This document shows positions 1-9,481 of a DNA stretch of 64,000 nucleotides, one piece after another. Each line of letters begins with the position of its first letter. Position 1 is the stretch's first letter. The position numbers were made by a program, and so were the translations under genes. Under the pieces are notes generated by a model. That model did not search any database and was not told the DNA's origin. It saw only the letters and a program-made list of their open reading frames with translations. Source of the DNA: Lysobacterales bacterium (GTDB lineage Bacteria > Pseudomonadota > Gammaproteobacteria > Xanthomonadales > UBA2363). The stretch covers positions 1 to 64,000 of the forward strand of contig JAHCAT010000006.1 in NCBI GenBank assembly GCA_019634735.1, read 5' to 3'.

Positions 1-2811
1 GAAGACGTTGAAGGGCGTCGTGCCCGGGGCGCAGTCGCCGGGGGCCGGCTGAGTGGTGAAGGTGAACACCGACGAGCTCGCGCCATCGCCGCAGACGTTC
101 GCCGCCCTCACCCGCCAACGATAGGTGGTGCTGGAGTTGAGCGGCGAGGTCAGCGCGAAGCTGGTGCCGCTGACCGTGGTGCTCACCACGATGTTGCTGA
201 AGCCGGGATCGGTGGCGACTTCCAGCAGGTAGCTCTCCGCCTGGCTCGCCGCCGCCCAGCTCAGGGTCGGCTGCACGACGACGTTGGTGGCGTTGTTGGC
301 CGGCGAGGTCAGCGCCGGCGCGGCAGGCACGGAGGTGGCCAGGTTCAGCTCGACGCTGGTGGTGCGGACCTCGCCGCTGGGCGAGGCGGTACCGGTGACG
401 TCGATCTGGTAGGTGCCCGCCGCGGCGGCACCGGTGTTGCCGATGGTCATCGCGCTGCTGCCGGGCAGGGACGGCACCGGGTTGACCGAGAAGCTGCTGG
501 TGGCGCCCGCCGGGACACCGCTCGCGGACAGCGCGACCGGCTCGTTGAAGCCGAGCAGCGAGCCGAGGCTGAGATCGTAACTGGCCGTGGCCGGTGCGCA
601 GATCGACCGGCTGGTCGGATTGGCGGCCAGCGAGAAACCCGCACCCTGCACGCAGTTCCGGCAGACCAGGGCGAAATCCTGGTCGGTCGGGGTGCCGTTG
701 CCCGGAATGCCGTCGCCGGGAAGGTTGGTGGCGATCACCCGGATGGTGACATCGGACCCGGGGTTGGCGACGAACACGTTCTCGACGTTGTTGAGGGTGT
801 CGGCGCTGCCGCCGGTGACCGAAACGCCGCCGCTGAACACGTTGCCGCGGTAGGTCTGGCCGCCGGTGATGACCTCCAGGTCGAGATTGTTGACCAGGGC
901 CGGATTGGCGCCGGCCGCCGCAGCGGCATCGGTCCAGGTCAGCGACACCTTGAGCGGCCGGGTCGGGTCGGCGACCCCGTACGTCGTCTCGTACACCTGC
1001 CCCACCGAGGTCAGCACCTGGGTCTGGTCGAGATATTCCGAGGCGGTGAAATCCAGGCCCATGCTGCCGGGGAGGTCGATGCGGCCCCAGCCCTCGTTGG
1101 GGTTCGGGATCGCCGCGGCAACACCGGTCAGGTCGCGGGCGCCGTTGACCAGCAGCGCCTTGATCATCGCCGGGCTGGGATTGGCGTTGCCGTTGAAGCT
1201 CCGCCACCACTGGGTCAGCAGGACCGCGGTGCCGGACACGTGCGGCGCCGCCATGCTGGTGCCGGAGCAGAGCGCGTAGGTATTGCTGGTGCCGGCGATC
1301 GCGGTGGCGCACTGGCTGGCGCCGGCGACGCGCCGGGCCGAGGCGATGCTTTCGCCGGGCGCCGAGACGGTCACGCCGAAGCGGCCGTCCTGGGTCGGTC
1401 CGCGACTGGAGAACCCGCTCAGGTCGTTGATGCTGCCGGCCCGGAAATTGCGCGAACTGCCGGTGATGATCGGGTTCTTGGCGGCCTTGGGCGCGGTCAG
1501 GGTGCTGGCGTTCGGACCGGAGTTGCCGGCCGAGAACACCATGACGAACGCCTCGTGGATCGGCGTGTCGAAGTCGCCGTCGCGGACGATCTGATCCCAG
1601 GCGCGGGCGCCGGCGGTGTAGGTGGTGCCGCCGCTCTCGCCGGAGGTCCAGCTGCCGTTGCCGCCGACCGCGCCGCCGAGCAGCGCGTGCTTGGAAAGGA
1701 TCTGCCAGCCACCGGCCGGCGGCCAGGGCGTGCCGCCGGCGCAGATCGGGTTCTGCGCGAAGATGCCGGCCGCTGGCGCCATGCCCATGCCGTACAGGAA
1801 GCCCTGCGCGTCGGTGAAACCGGCCGCGCCGTTGCCGGCGATGATGCCGGCGACGTGGGTGCCATGGCCGCCAGACGAGGGATCGTCGCCCAGGCCGTTG
1901 CCCGCCGGGCAGCCCGGGTAGGTGAAGCCGCCGACGATGCGCCCGGCGAAGTCGGGGTGGGTCAGATCGACGCCGCTGTCGATCACCGACCAGGTGACGC
2001 CGTTGCCGTTGAAGCCCAGCGCCCCCAGCCAGGGCAGGTAGCCGACCTGCGGCGTGAATGCCGCGTTGTAGTTGCGGGCGACGATCTGCGAGGACATCTC
2101 GTCGTCGAGGATCGGATCGGGGTCGGCGAACTCGAGCCAGACCACCTGCGGCAGGGCGGCAAGCTCGGCAAGCCGGCTGGCGTCGACCTCGACCCACGCG
2201 TCGAAGAAGGTGCGGTCGGCCTGCGCCGGACCGTGGGTGACGACCTGGGCGCCGCGCGCCGCGAGTGCGGAAAGCACGCCGGGCACGTCGCCGTCATTGA
2301 AGAAATGCACGCCGACATTGCGGATCAGGCCGCTGCGCTTGCCCAGGCCCGGCTCGAGCTTCCAGCCGGGCTGGTATTCGCCCTGCCAGCGCACATGGGC
2401 CAGGTTCTCGAGCGCGTTGCCGGCGCCGGCATCGGCCCAGACCAGGTAGGTATCGTGCGGGTAGTACTGCAGGGGCCGTACGCCGAACGCGGCCAGATCG
2501 GCCAGCCAGTCGCCGCGAACCTTGTCGGTGAACTGGACGAAGCGCAGACCCTTGCCGTTCCCGGCGGTGCGGTAGTCGCCGGCATTGCCGGGCGGCGTGA
2601 GCAGTGGATCGAAGGACAGGTCGCCGAAGCTGATCCGCTTGCCGGCGGCGTTCGCGCCGAGGGCGCCGTTCGCCGTCGCCACGATCTCCGAGTGGCCCAG
2701 GTCGACCGAGGTCGCCTGAGCATGACCCGGCCAGGCGCCGGTGCCGATACCTGCCGCAGCCACCGCCGCGGCCATGAACGCGGCCAGGCCGGCCGTTCTC
2801 GCGCTGGACAT
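1..2811 (-). CDS. Secreted S8 (subtilisin-like) serine peptidase, C-terminus cut by window edge
   Basis: Exported subtilase; 937 codons are visible and the 3' end lies outside the window. The N-terminus is a signal peptide ending near GHAQA (residue 33). A long N-terminal domain precedes the peptidase domain. The catalytic triad is visible as Asp278 (VIDSG), His316 (GGHGTH) and Ser519 (SGTSMAAP), with the oxyanion Asn430 in SAGNSG. After it come a beta domain like that following the catalytic domain of KP-43-type subtilases (LVNNLDLEV, then a DQDFALVC stretch) and, towards the cut end, a fibronectin type III-like module (SSTTYRWRVRAAN). The start is the ATG at 2811, preceded by GGAGGGAT at good spacing. 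It is divergent from the hydrolase at 2920. The likely role is extracellular protein degradation; the substrate is unknown. Confidence 0.9.
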   Translation of the reverse strand, partial: MSSARTAGLAAFMAAAVAAAGIGTGAWPGHAQATSVDLGHSEIVATANGALGANAAGKRISFGDLSFDPLLTPPGNAGDYRTAGNGKGLRFVQFTDKVRGDWLADLAAFGVRPLQYYPHDTYLVWADAGAGNALENLAHVRWQGEYQPGWKLEPGLGKRSGLIRNVGVHFFNDGDVPGVLSALAARGAQVVTHGPAQADRTFFDAWVEVDASRLAELAALPQVVWLEFADPDPILDDEMSSQIVARNYNAAFTPQVGYLPWLGALGFNGNGVTWSVIDSGVDLTHPDFAGRIVGGFTYPGCPAGNGLGDDPSSGGHGTHVAGIIAGNGAAGFTDAQGFLYGMGMAPAAGIFAQNPICAGGTPWPPAGGWQILSKHALLGGAVGGNGSWTSGESGGTTYTAGARAWDQIVRDGDFDTPIHEAFVMVFSAGNSGPNASTLTAPKAAKNPIITGSSRNFRAGSINDLSGFSSRGPTQDGRFGVTVSAPGESIASARRVAGASQCATAIAGTSNTYALCSGTSMAAPHVSGTAVLLTQWWRSFNGNANPSPAMIKALLVNGARDLTGVAAAIPNPNEGWGRIDLPGSMGLDFTASEYLDQTQVLTSVGQVYETTYGVADPTRPLKVSLTWTDAAAAAGANPALVNNLDLEVITGGQTYRGNVFSGGVSVTGGSADTLNNVENVFVANPGSDVTIRVIATNLPGDGIPGNGTPTDQDFALVCRNCVQGAGFSLAANPTSRSICAPATASYDLSLGSLLGFNEPVALSASGVPAGATSSFSVNPVPSLPGSSAMTIGNTGAAAAGTYQIDVTGTASPSGEVRTTSVELNLATSVPAAPALTSPANNATNVVVQPTLSWAAASQAESYLLEVATDPGFSNIVVSTTVSGTSFALTSPLNSSTTYRWRVRAANVCGDGASSSVFTFTTQPAPGDCAPGTTPFNVF

Positions 2812-2919
2812 CGTTGATCCCTCCGGAAGCGTGTCTCGACCGGACCGGACGGCCCGGGTGCGCCGTACCATAGCACCGGTCGGCCGCGCCGACGTCCCCC
2901 CGGAAATGGACGCCACCGT

Positions 2920-3606
2920 ATGGATTTCGTGATTCCCAGCACACCCCAGGCCAGCCTGGCCGTGGCCGGCGACAGCCGGCGCTTCCCGGTGCACCGGATC
3001 TACTGCATCGGCCGCAACTACGCCGAGCATGCCCGGGAGATGGGCGCGGAACCCGAACGGGGCAATCCCGTGTTCTTCCTGAAGCCTCCGGACAGCGTGA
3101 CCGACCTGCCCGGCGTGGTCGCCTATCCCCCCGGCACCAGCGACCTGCACCATGAGGTGGAGCTGGTCGTCGCACTGCACGGCGGCGGCAGGGACATCGA
3201 GCCCGCCGATGCCTTGTCGCTGGTCTGGGGCTACGGCATCGGGCTGGACCTCACCCGGCGCGACCTTCAGGGTGCCGCCAAGGCCCGGGGACTGCCCTGG
3301 GACACCGGGAAATCGTTCGAACAGGCGGCGCCCTGCGGCCCCCTGCATCCGGTCGCGCAGGTCGGCCACCCTTCGGCGGGTGCGATCACCCTGGACGTGG
3401 CGGACACCCTTCGCCAGCGCGGCGACCTGGCCGACATGCTGTTTCCGGTGGCCGAGGTGATCGCCCATCTGTCGCGACTGTTCACCCTGGCGCCGGGCGA
3501 CCTGCTGTTCACCGGCACGCCGGCCGGGGTCGGCCCGCTGCAGCGCGGCGAGCGCTTCCGGGCCGCGATCGCCGGGCTGGGCGAGGTCGAGGGCCGGATG
3601 GTCTGA
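2920..3606 (+). CDS. Fumarylacetoacetate hydrolase-family protein (YcgM/FAHD1-like)
   Basis: A 228-residue single-domain member of the FAH family, the size of YcgM/FAHD1 acylpyruvases rather than full fumarylacetoacetases. Visible family motifs are YCIGRNYAEHA, FFLKPPDSV, the metal-site HHEVEL stretch, GLDLTRRDLQ and the C-terminal LLFTGTPAGVG. Such enzymes hydrolyse acylpyruvates or decarboxylate oxaloacetate using Mg2+. The start is the ATG at 2920; no strong ribosome site precedes it. It stands apart from the tyrosine operon, which has its own FAH (8407-9387), so it is unlikely to be the pathway enzyme. The specific substrate cannot be assigned. Confidence 0.88.
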   Translation: MDFVIPSTPQASLAVAGDSRRFPVHRIYCIGRNYAEHAREMGAEPERGNPVFFLKPPDSVTDLPGVVAYPPGTSDLHHEVELVVALHGGGRDIEPADALSLVWGYGIGLDLTRRDLQGAAKARGLPWDTGKSFEQAAPCGPLHPVAQVGHPSAGAITLDVADTLRQRGDLADMLFPVAEVIAHLSRLFTLAPGDLLFTGTPAGVGPLQRGERFRAAIAGLGEVEGRMV

Positions 3607-3864
3607 GCATTCGCGGAGCCGCCGCCTGCGCCCTGGCGCGGCTGCCCAAGGTCCGGCGATCCTGCCGCGGCGGCGCCTGGCGGCCTGACCGCCCGCCAGG
3701 CCCACCTGCGCGTCAGCTCGGCGACGTGCCCGCCCGGCACCTCCCGGGCCGGAAGCCGCACAGGAATCGACGATAGACGGTGCGTGGCCCCGGCGCGGCA
3801 GGACGCCGGGCACCGGCGGGGGGCTCTGTCAGAATCCGGGCATCACTGAACAGGATCCTTGCCG

Positions 3865-5259
3865 ATGATGCTCCGCGCCCTGCTGCCGATCGCCGCCCTG
3901 CTCGCCATTGCCGCACCGGTCGCCGCCGATGGCCCGCTGCCCGGTGCCGCCATCGAGGCCGCCACCGGCCTGCGCGACGCCGCCCTGGCCGGCTCCGGCG
4001 CCTACGACATCGTCGAGGATCTGACCACGCGGATCGGACCGCGCCTGGCCGGCACCGAGGCCGATGCCCGCGCCGTGCAGTGGGCGATCGACACGTTCAA
4101 GACGCTGGGTTACGACCGGGTCTGGACCGAGCCGGTCAGCTTCCCGGTGTGGACGCGCGGCATGGAATCGGCGCGGGTGGTCTCACCCTGGCCGCAGTCG
4201 CTGGCGATCGCCGCGCTGGGCGGCTCCATCGGCACCCCCGAGGAAGGGATCCAGGCCGAGATCGTCGCCTTCGACAGCTATGCCGACCTGCTCGAGGGCG
4301 ATGCCGCGGCGGTCGAAGGCAAGATCGTCTACATCGGCAACCGCATGCGCCGGGCCCGCGACGGCCGCGGCTACGGCGAGGCGGTGATCGCCCGCTCGCG
4401 CGGCGCCTCGCACGCCGCCAAGCTGGGCGCCCGCGCCATCCTGATCCGCTCGATCGGCACCGCCGCCAACTCGCGCACGCCGCACACCGGCATGCTCAGC
4501 TACGACATCGCCTTCCGCAGGATTCCCGGTGCCGCGCTGTCCAACCCCGACGCCGACCTGATCGAGGCGATGCTGCGCCGGGGCGAACCGGTGGTGGTCG
4601 AGCTGCACCTGGGTGCCGGTATCCGCGGCGAGTACACCAGCCAGAACGTCATCGCCGAAGTCGACGGCCGCGAGGAGTCCGACCGCTTCGTGCTGATCGG
4701 CGGCCACCTGGACTCCTGGGACCTGGGCACCGGCGCGCTCGACAACGGCGCCGGCATCGGCATCACCATGGCCACCGGCGCGATGATCGCGAAACTTCCC
4801 AGGGCACAGCGGCCACGCCACGGCGTCCGGGTGGTCGCCTTCGCCAACGAGGAGCAGGGCGTGCACGGCGGCCGGGCCTATGCCCAGGCCCACGGCGACG
4901 ACCTGGCGCGCCACCTGATCGGCGCCGAGTCCGACTTCGGCGCAGGCCGCATCTGGCGCTTCGACACGCGCGTGCCGGAACCGATGCTGCCCCTGATGGA
5001 CCAGGTCGCCGCCGTGCTGGCGCCGCTCGGCATCGAGCGGGGCGGCAACGAGGCCCGCGGTGGCGCCGACCTGAGCGCCATGCGCGAACTGGGCATGCCG
5101 CTGGCCGGCCTGCTGCAGGACGGCACGGCGTACTTCGACCACCACCACACCGCCAACGACACCCTGGACAAGATCGACCGCGAGGAGATCGACCAGAACG
5201 TCGCGGCCTACGTCTCGCTGGTCTACCTGGTGGCCGAACACGAGGTGCCGGCACCCTGA
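3865..5259 (+). CDS. Secreted M28-family zinc peptidase (carboxypeptidase Q-like)
   Basis: A 464-residue exported peptidase. The start is taken as the ATG at 3865, because AGGA lies 9 bases upstream and the encoded N-terminus MMLRALLPIAALL is a clean signal peptide; an ATG at 3868 is also possible. A protease-associated region precedes the M28 catalytic domain. Di-zinc ligands are visible in GGHLDSWDLG, the catalytic Glu pair in ANEEQGVHGG, a further ligand Asp in AESDFGAG and the last His in DHHHTANDTLDKI. The overall layout (EDLTTRIGPRLAGT near the N-terminus) matches carboxypeptidase Q/plasma glutamate carboxypeptidase relatives, which cleave dipeptides or N-terminal residues. It is convergent with the gene at 5370-6590. 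Confidence 0.92.
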   Translation: MMLRALLPIAALLAIAAPVAADGPLPGAAIEAATGLRDAALAGSGAYDIVEDLTTRIGPRLAGTEADARAVQWAIDTFKTLGYDRVWTEPVSFPVWTRGMESARVVSPWPQSLAIAALGGSIGTPEEGIQAEIVAFDSYADLLEGDAAAVEGKIVYIGNRMRRARDGRGYGEAVIARSRGASHAAKLGARAILIRSIGTAANSRTPHTGMLSYDIAFRRIPGAALSNPDADLIEAMLRRGEPVVVELHLGAGIRGEYTSQNVIAEVDGREESDRFVLIGGHLDSWDLGTGALDNGAGIGITMATGAMIAKLPRAQRPRHGVRVVAFANEEQGVHGGRAYAQAHGDDLARHLIGAESDFGAGRIWRFDTRVPEPMLPLMDQVAAVLAPLGIERGGNEARGGADLSAMRELGMPLAGLLQDGTAYFDHHHTANDTLDKIDREEIDQNVAAYVSLVYLVAEHEVPAP

Positions 5260-5369
5260 GCAGACGCCCGGGCACGGACGCCGTGGCGCCCGTGTCCGAT
5301 CAGCATGGCCTGGACACTCCTGAGACCGCGACTGCGACCGCCGATCTTCGCGCCGTGGTGCCGGTGCGG

Positions 5370-6590
5370 TCAGCGCAGCAGTGGCGAATCCAGCGTGCGG
5401 GCCGGACGACCCAGCACCTGCTCCGCCGCATCGCGCAGGTCGGCGGTGTCGACCCGCCGCTTCGCCATCAGCAGGCGGGTGACATCATCGAAGCTGCGCT
5501 CGCCGTCGGTGGCCTCCCTGATCTCGGCATCGAGGTCCATGAAAAGCAAAGTGGCACGGGCATTGACCGCGCCGCCGGCGCGCACCCCGACCAGCGTCCT
5601 CACGTTGGCGCTCCAGCGCTCCAGCATCGTCCTGGTGCGCTGGTAGCGGGCCTCGGTGGTGCCGCCGGTGCGGTGCAGCAGTTCGATCGAGTAGAACTCG
5701 GCGACACCCTCAGAGATGTACTTGTGTCCCGGCGCGCCGCTGATCCGGCTGATCAGGTGGACGAACTCGTGCAGCAGGGTGCTGGTGCCGTTCTCGCTGA
5801 TCAGCGGGCGGCCGGAATGCATGTACAGCGAGCGCGGCCCGGACAGTCCGCCCCGCCACATCGCGTCGCCGGCCCCGACCACCAGGATCTTGGGCGGCAG
5901 TTCGCCGAAGATGGCGCGCATCTCCGGCAGGGTCCAGCCGATCATCGCCAAAATCTGCTGGCGCGGCATGTTGTCGCCCTTCGGCGCGCCGACCACGATC
6001 TCGATGTCGTCGTGCTGCTCGCGCCGGGTGCCGACGTCGCCGGCGATGATCCAGCCGGTCGGACGGGCGAAGCGCACCTCGTCGTTGTCGACCACGAAGC
6101 TGCGCGGACGCTCGCCGGCGCGCCAGGGCGTCTCGACATTGGTCCAGCCCTCGGGAAGCACGAAGCGCACCGTGGTGGCGGACCGCGAGTCGGCGCTCAT
6201 GCGCACCCGCGCCGAGGGAAACAGGTGGTCGCCGCGAACGATGGTCCAGTCGTCGGTGATGCGCGCGTCGTGGCCGCCGTTGCGGCGACGCTTGTCGATC
6301 CGGTACTGCCAGCGCAGCTCGCCGCCGGCGCGCGGCGGCGTCCAGACCACCCGGTCGCCGTCGCGCACCACCTCGCCGTCGCCGGCGACCGCGTCGTAGC
6401 GGTCGGCCGGCATCGCCAGGTCGAAGCGGCTGGCGCGGCCCTCGCCATTGCGCAGCGCCATGGCGACTTCGGCATGTCCCTGGTCGGGCTGGAAGCGCAC
6501 CGTGTAATCGACCCTGAAGGTATCCGCCGCGACGGACAGCGGGACGATCAGCAGGGCGAACAGGCAGGACAGCAGACGTGCCGTGGACAT
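5370..6590 (-). CDS. Putative secreted gluzincin metallopeptidase
   Basis: A 406-residue protein with a signal peptide (MSTARLLSCLFALLIVPLSV, cleavage near AA-D). The ATG at 6590 is chosen because GGAG lies 5 bases upstream; a longer reading to 6647 only adds an unlikely N-terminal stretch before the signal. The first 240 residues look all-beta. A zinc site is seen as HEFVH at residues 274-278 followed by SEGVAEFYS (Glu near 294-298), the spacing of clan MA gluzincins such as M1 and M61. The active-site layout and size suggest an M61-like aminopeptidase or protease, but I do not recognise a named family. It is convergent with the M28 peptidase and separated by about 110 bases. Confidence 0.75.
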   Translation of the reverse strand: MSTARLLSCLFALLIVPLSVAADTFRVDYTVRFQPDQGHAEVAMALRNGEGRASRFDLAMPADRYDAVAGDGEVVRDGDRVVWTPPRAGGELRWQYRIDKRRRNGGHDARITDDWTIVRGDHLFPSARVRMSADSRSATTVRFVLPEGWTNVETPWRAGERPRSFVVDNDEVRFARPTGWIIAGDVGTRREQHDDIEIVVGAPKGDNMPRQQILAMIGWTLPEMRAIFGELPPKILVVGAGDAMWRGGLSGPRSLYMHSGRPLISENGTSTLLHEFVHLISRISGAPGHKYISEGVAEFYSIELLHRTGGTTEARYQRTRTMLERWSANVRTLVGVRAGGAVNARATLLFMDLDAEIREATDGERSFDDVTRLLMAKRRVDTADLRDAAEQVLGRPARTLDSPLLR

Positions 6591-6674
6591 GGCGGCTCCA
6601 TTACCGGGAACGGCCATTGTGCCGCAGCAGCATGAACGCACGGCCAAGCCCGCGGCGGCCCGGCGACGCCCTGC

Positions 6675-7430
6675 TCAGGCGATGCCGGGCGCGGGGTGCT
6701 GGCGCAGGTGCTCGCCGAACAGCACCGCCGCCGCGGCCGCGACGTTGAGGCTGTCGACCGCGCCGCTGCCGGGGATGTGCACGGTCATCGCCGCACCGGC
6801 CTGGCGCGCCGGCGACAGGCCCGGACCTTCGGCGCCCAGCAGCCAGAGGATGCGCTGCGGCAGGGCCGCCCGATGCAGGGATTGTCCGCCGCGGACCACG
6901 GTGGCGACGGCCAGGAAGCCGGCATCGCGCAACTGCGCCGACCCGGCGGTATCGACGCGCAGCAGGGGCACGTGTTCGGCGCCGCCCTCGGCGACCCGGC
7001 AGGCGGCACCCGAAAGGAGCGGTGGCCGCAGGCCCTCGGCGAGCACCGCCGCGACGCCGAAATGCGCCGCCGAGCGCAGGGTGGCGCCGAGATTGTGTGG
7101 ATTGCCCACGCCGTCCAGCATCACCAGTTGCGCAGGCCCTGCGGGCAGGCCGGCCAGCAGGTCGGCGAGCGCCGGTGGCTCGGCGCGCAGCACCTCGAAG
7201 CAGACGCCCTCGTGATGCTGGCTGCCGGTCAACCGCTCCAGATCGTCCGGCGCAACCACCCGGTAGCCGACACGGCGCGCTGCGCAGTCGCGGAGCACTT
7301 CCCGCAGGGCGGGGAGGCGGGCCTCCACGAGCCAGACCTTGCGGATCGCCGCCGGGCGCCTGTTGAACACCGCCAGGCAGGCATTGAGGCCGAATACCCG
7401 AAGCTCGCGCTGGCGCTGATCCGGTTTCAC
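6675..7430 (-). CDS. TrmH/SpoU-family RNA 2'-O-methyltransferase
   Basis: A 251-residue SPOUT methyltransferase. The N-terminal half is a substrate-binding domain (RVFGLNACLAVFNRRP). The three SpoU motifs follow: motif 1 NPHNLGATLRSAAHFG, motif 2 LLGAEGPGLS and motif 3 IPGSGAVDSLNVAAAAAVL, which form the trefoil-knot SAM site. The GTG at 7430 is the chosen start because AGAAGG lies 8 bases upstream and no ATG is available. Members methylate ribose 2'-OH of tRNA or 23S rRNA; the target nucleotide cannot be told. It is on the same strand as and downstream of the tyrosine-catabolism genes, about 150 bases from the isomerase. Confidence 0.92.
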   Translation of the reverse strand: MKPDQRQRELRVFGLNACLAVFNRRPAAIRKVWLVEARLPALREVLRDCAARRVGYRVVAPDDLERLTGSQHHEGVCFEVLRAEPPALADLLAGLPAGPAQLVMLDGVGNPHNLGATLRSAAHFGVAAVLAEGLRPPLLSGAACRVAEGGAEHVPLLRVDTAGSAQLRDAGFLAVATVVRGGQSLHRAALPQRILWLLGAEGPGLSPARQAGAAMTVHIPGSGAVDSLNVAAAAAVLFGEHLRQHPAPGIA

Positions 7431-7582
7431 GATGCGACCTTCTGCGGGCGCGCCATCATGCCAGTTCGTGCCGACCCGCGCGGCCGGGCCTTGCCCGGAC
7501 GCTCCCTGTGGCCGCTTCGCCGATCGCCCATCCGGACCTGCGCCGGACGGGCGAATCCCGCGACGGCCAGGACGGTCGACAC

Positions 7583-8242
7583 TCACTCCGCGTCGGGATG
7601 CCGGCTCGGATGCGAGGCCTGGAAGGCGTCCTGCGCCATGCAGTGGTCGTGGATGCGCAGCACCGTGGTGCAGGCGTCGATGTCGGCGCCGAAACGGCGT
7701 GCCGCATACACCGCGGGCACCATCACGCAGTCGGCCAGGGTCGGATGGTCGCCATGGCAGTAGCTGCCGGTCTCGGTCGACTCCACCAGCAACTGCTCGA
7801 AGGCGGCGAAGCCCAGGCGGATCCAGTGCTGCACGAAAGCGGCAACTGCCGCGTCGTCGAGGCCGGCCTGCTCCTTGAGATAGCGCTGCACCCGCAGGTT
7901 GTGCACCGGATGGGTGTCGGCGGCGAGGGTCAGCGCCAGCGCCCGCACCCGGCTGCGGCCACGGGCATCGGCGGGCAGCAGCCGCGGATGGTCGGGGAAG
8001 GTCTCGTCCAGGTATTCCAGGATCGCCAGCGACTGGGTGATGCGCCGCTCGCCGTGCAGCAGGGTCGGCACCAGGCCGAGCGGGTTGACCTCGCGATAGG
8101 CCGGCTGGTGCTGTTCGCCACCGTCGCGCACCAGGTGCACGGCAACCGCCTCCCAGGGCAAGCCCTTCAGCGTCAGTCCGATGCGCACGCGCCAGGCGGC
8201 GCTGGAGCGCCAGTAGTCGTAGAGCTTGATTCCGTAGGACAT
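7583..8242 (-). CDS. maiA: Maleylacetoacetate isomerase (zeta-class glutathione transferase)
   Basis: A 219-residue GST-fold enzyme that converts 4-maleylacetoacetate to 4-fumarylacetoacetate with glutathione, the penultimate step of tyrosine degradation. The N-terminal thioredoxin-like domain has YDYWRSSAAWRVRI (zeta-class active-site serines; the Cys of the eukaryotic SSC motif is Ala here), NPLGLVPTL and ITQSLAILEYLDE. The C-terminal helical domain ends in HPSRHPDAE. A strong ribosome site (AGGGGAGGG) precedes the ATG at 8242. Its place downstream of fumarylacetoacetase, hmgA and hppD supports the assignment. Confidence 0.93.
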   Translation of the reverse strand: MSYGIKLYDYWRSSAAWRVRIGLTLKGLPWEAVAVHLVRDGGEQHQPAYREVNPLGLVPTLLHGERRITQSLAILEYLDETFPDHPRLLPADARGRSRVRALALTLAADTHPVHNLRVQRYLKEQAGLDDAAVAAFVQHWIRLGFAAFEQLLVESTETGSYCHGDHPTLADCVMVPAVYAARRFGADIDACTTVLRIHDHCMAQDAFQASHPSRHPDAE

Positions 8243-8406
8243 GGCCCTCCCCTCCCGTACGTCGACCCGGCGACCTTCGCCGGGCACGGGGCAGAGCATA
8301 CGCCCGCCCGGGCCGCGGCGCCCGGACGCCCCGGCGAGACGGCGTCGGGCACCCGGCGCCCGGCCGCCGGCTTGCTTCTCGGGGCCGCGTCGCGCGGCGG
8401 CCTGCC

Positions 8407-9387
8407 TCAGGCCTGCTCGATCGCCTGTTCGATGGCGCCGAAGATGCTGCGACCCTGGGCATCCAGCATCTCGATGCGCACGCGGTCGCCGAACTTCATG
8501 AACGGCGTTCGCGGCTGGCCATGCTCCAGCGCCTCGACGGTGCGCCTCTCGGCGAAGCAGGACGCGCCCAGCGAGGTGTCCTGGTTGGCGACGGTGCCGG
8601 ATCCGACCAGGGTGCCGGCCGCGAGCGGCCGAGTGCGCGCGGCATGCGCGACCAGCTGCGCGAAATCGAACTGCATGTCGACGCCGGCCAGCGGCGCGCC
8701 GAACCATTCGCCGTTCACGTGGGTGACCAGAGGCAGATGCACCTTGTTGTCGCGCCAGGCATCGCCGAGTTCATCCGGCGTCACCAGCACCGGCGACAGC
8801 GCCGAACGCGGCTTGGACTGCAGGAAACCGAAGCCCTTGGCCAGCTCGGCCGGGATCAGGTTGCGCAGGGACACGTCGTTGACCAGGCCGATCAACTGGA
8901 TGTGGCCGGCGGCCTGTTCCGGGGTCACCGCCATGGGGACATCGTCGGTGACCACCAGCACCTCGGCCTCGAGATCGATGCCGTGCTCCTCGCTGGTCAC
9001 CCGCACCGGATCGCGCGGTCCAAGGAAGCCGGCGCTGGTCGCCTGGTACATCAGCGGATCGGTGTAGAAGCTGGCCGGCACCTCGGCGCCGCGCGCCTTG
9101 CGGACGCGCTCGACGTGCGGCAGGTAGGCGCTGCCGTCGACGAACTCGTAGGCGCGCGGCAGGGGCGCCGCCAGGCGTGCGGCGTCGAGCGCGAATTCGC
9201 CCTCTACGCCGCCGTTCTCCAGCGCCATCGCCAGGGCGTTGAGCCGCGGCGCAGCGCTCGCCCACTCGTCCAGTGCGGCCTGCAGGGTCGGCGCAATGGC
9301 GGTGGCGCGCACGGCGCGGGCAAGGTCGCGCGAGACGACGATCAGGGTGCCGTCGCGGCCGCCCTCCTTGAGGGATGCAAGTTTCAT
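8407..9387 (-). CDS. Fumarylacetoacetase (FAH family)
   Basis: A 326-residue FAH-domain protein, predicted to hydrolyse 4-fumarylacetoacetate to fumarate and acetoacetate. Recognisable features are MKLASLKEGGRDGTLIVVS at the start, the metal-site region HGIDLEAEVLVVTDDV, GLVNDVSLRN, and a C-terminal KFGDRVRIEMLDAQG. The ATG at 9387 has GGAG 6 bases upstream; an in-frame ATG 6 codons earlier is less well placed. It is the right size for the bacterial form of the pathway enzyme and lies between hmgA and maiA on the same strand, which is the main reason to prefer it over the gene at 2920. Confidence 0.9.
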   Translation of the reverse strand: MKLASLKEGGRDGTLIVVSRDLARAVRATAIAPTLQAALDEWASAAPRLNALAMALENGGVEGEFALDAARLAAPLPRAYEFVDGSAYLPHVERVRKARGAEVPASFYTDPLMYQATSAGFLGPRDPVRVTSEEHGIDLEAEVLVVTDDVPMAVTPEQAAGHIQLIGLVNDVSLRNLIPAELAKGFGFLQSKPRSALSPVLVTPDELGDAWRDNKVHLPLVTHVNGEWFGAPLAGVDMQFDFAQLVAHAARTRPLAAGTLVGSGTVANQDTSLGASCFAERRTVEALEHGQPRTPFMKFGDRVRIEMLDAQGRSIFGAIEQAIEQA

Positions 9388-9481
9388 GGCTGGCTCCTCG
9401 GCCATCGGTTGGGTGTGGCGCCCGCCGGCCGAGGCCTGCGCGGGCGGAAGCGGCGGCGCGGGCCGCCGCGGGGCCGGGCGC

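Noticed and set aside
1240..2817. Long open frame on the plus strand, 525 codons
   Set aside because: It is antisense to the subtilase, whose catalytic motifs and signal peptide are unambiguous; the plus-strand reading has no recognisable domain and reflects high-GC codon bias.
4183..5241. 352-codon minus-strand frame antisense to the M28 peptidase
   Set aside because: The plus-strand peptidase has all zinc ligands and a signal peptide; the antisense frame shows only Val/Gly/Asp-rich composition.
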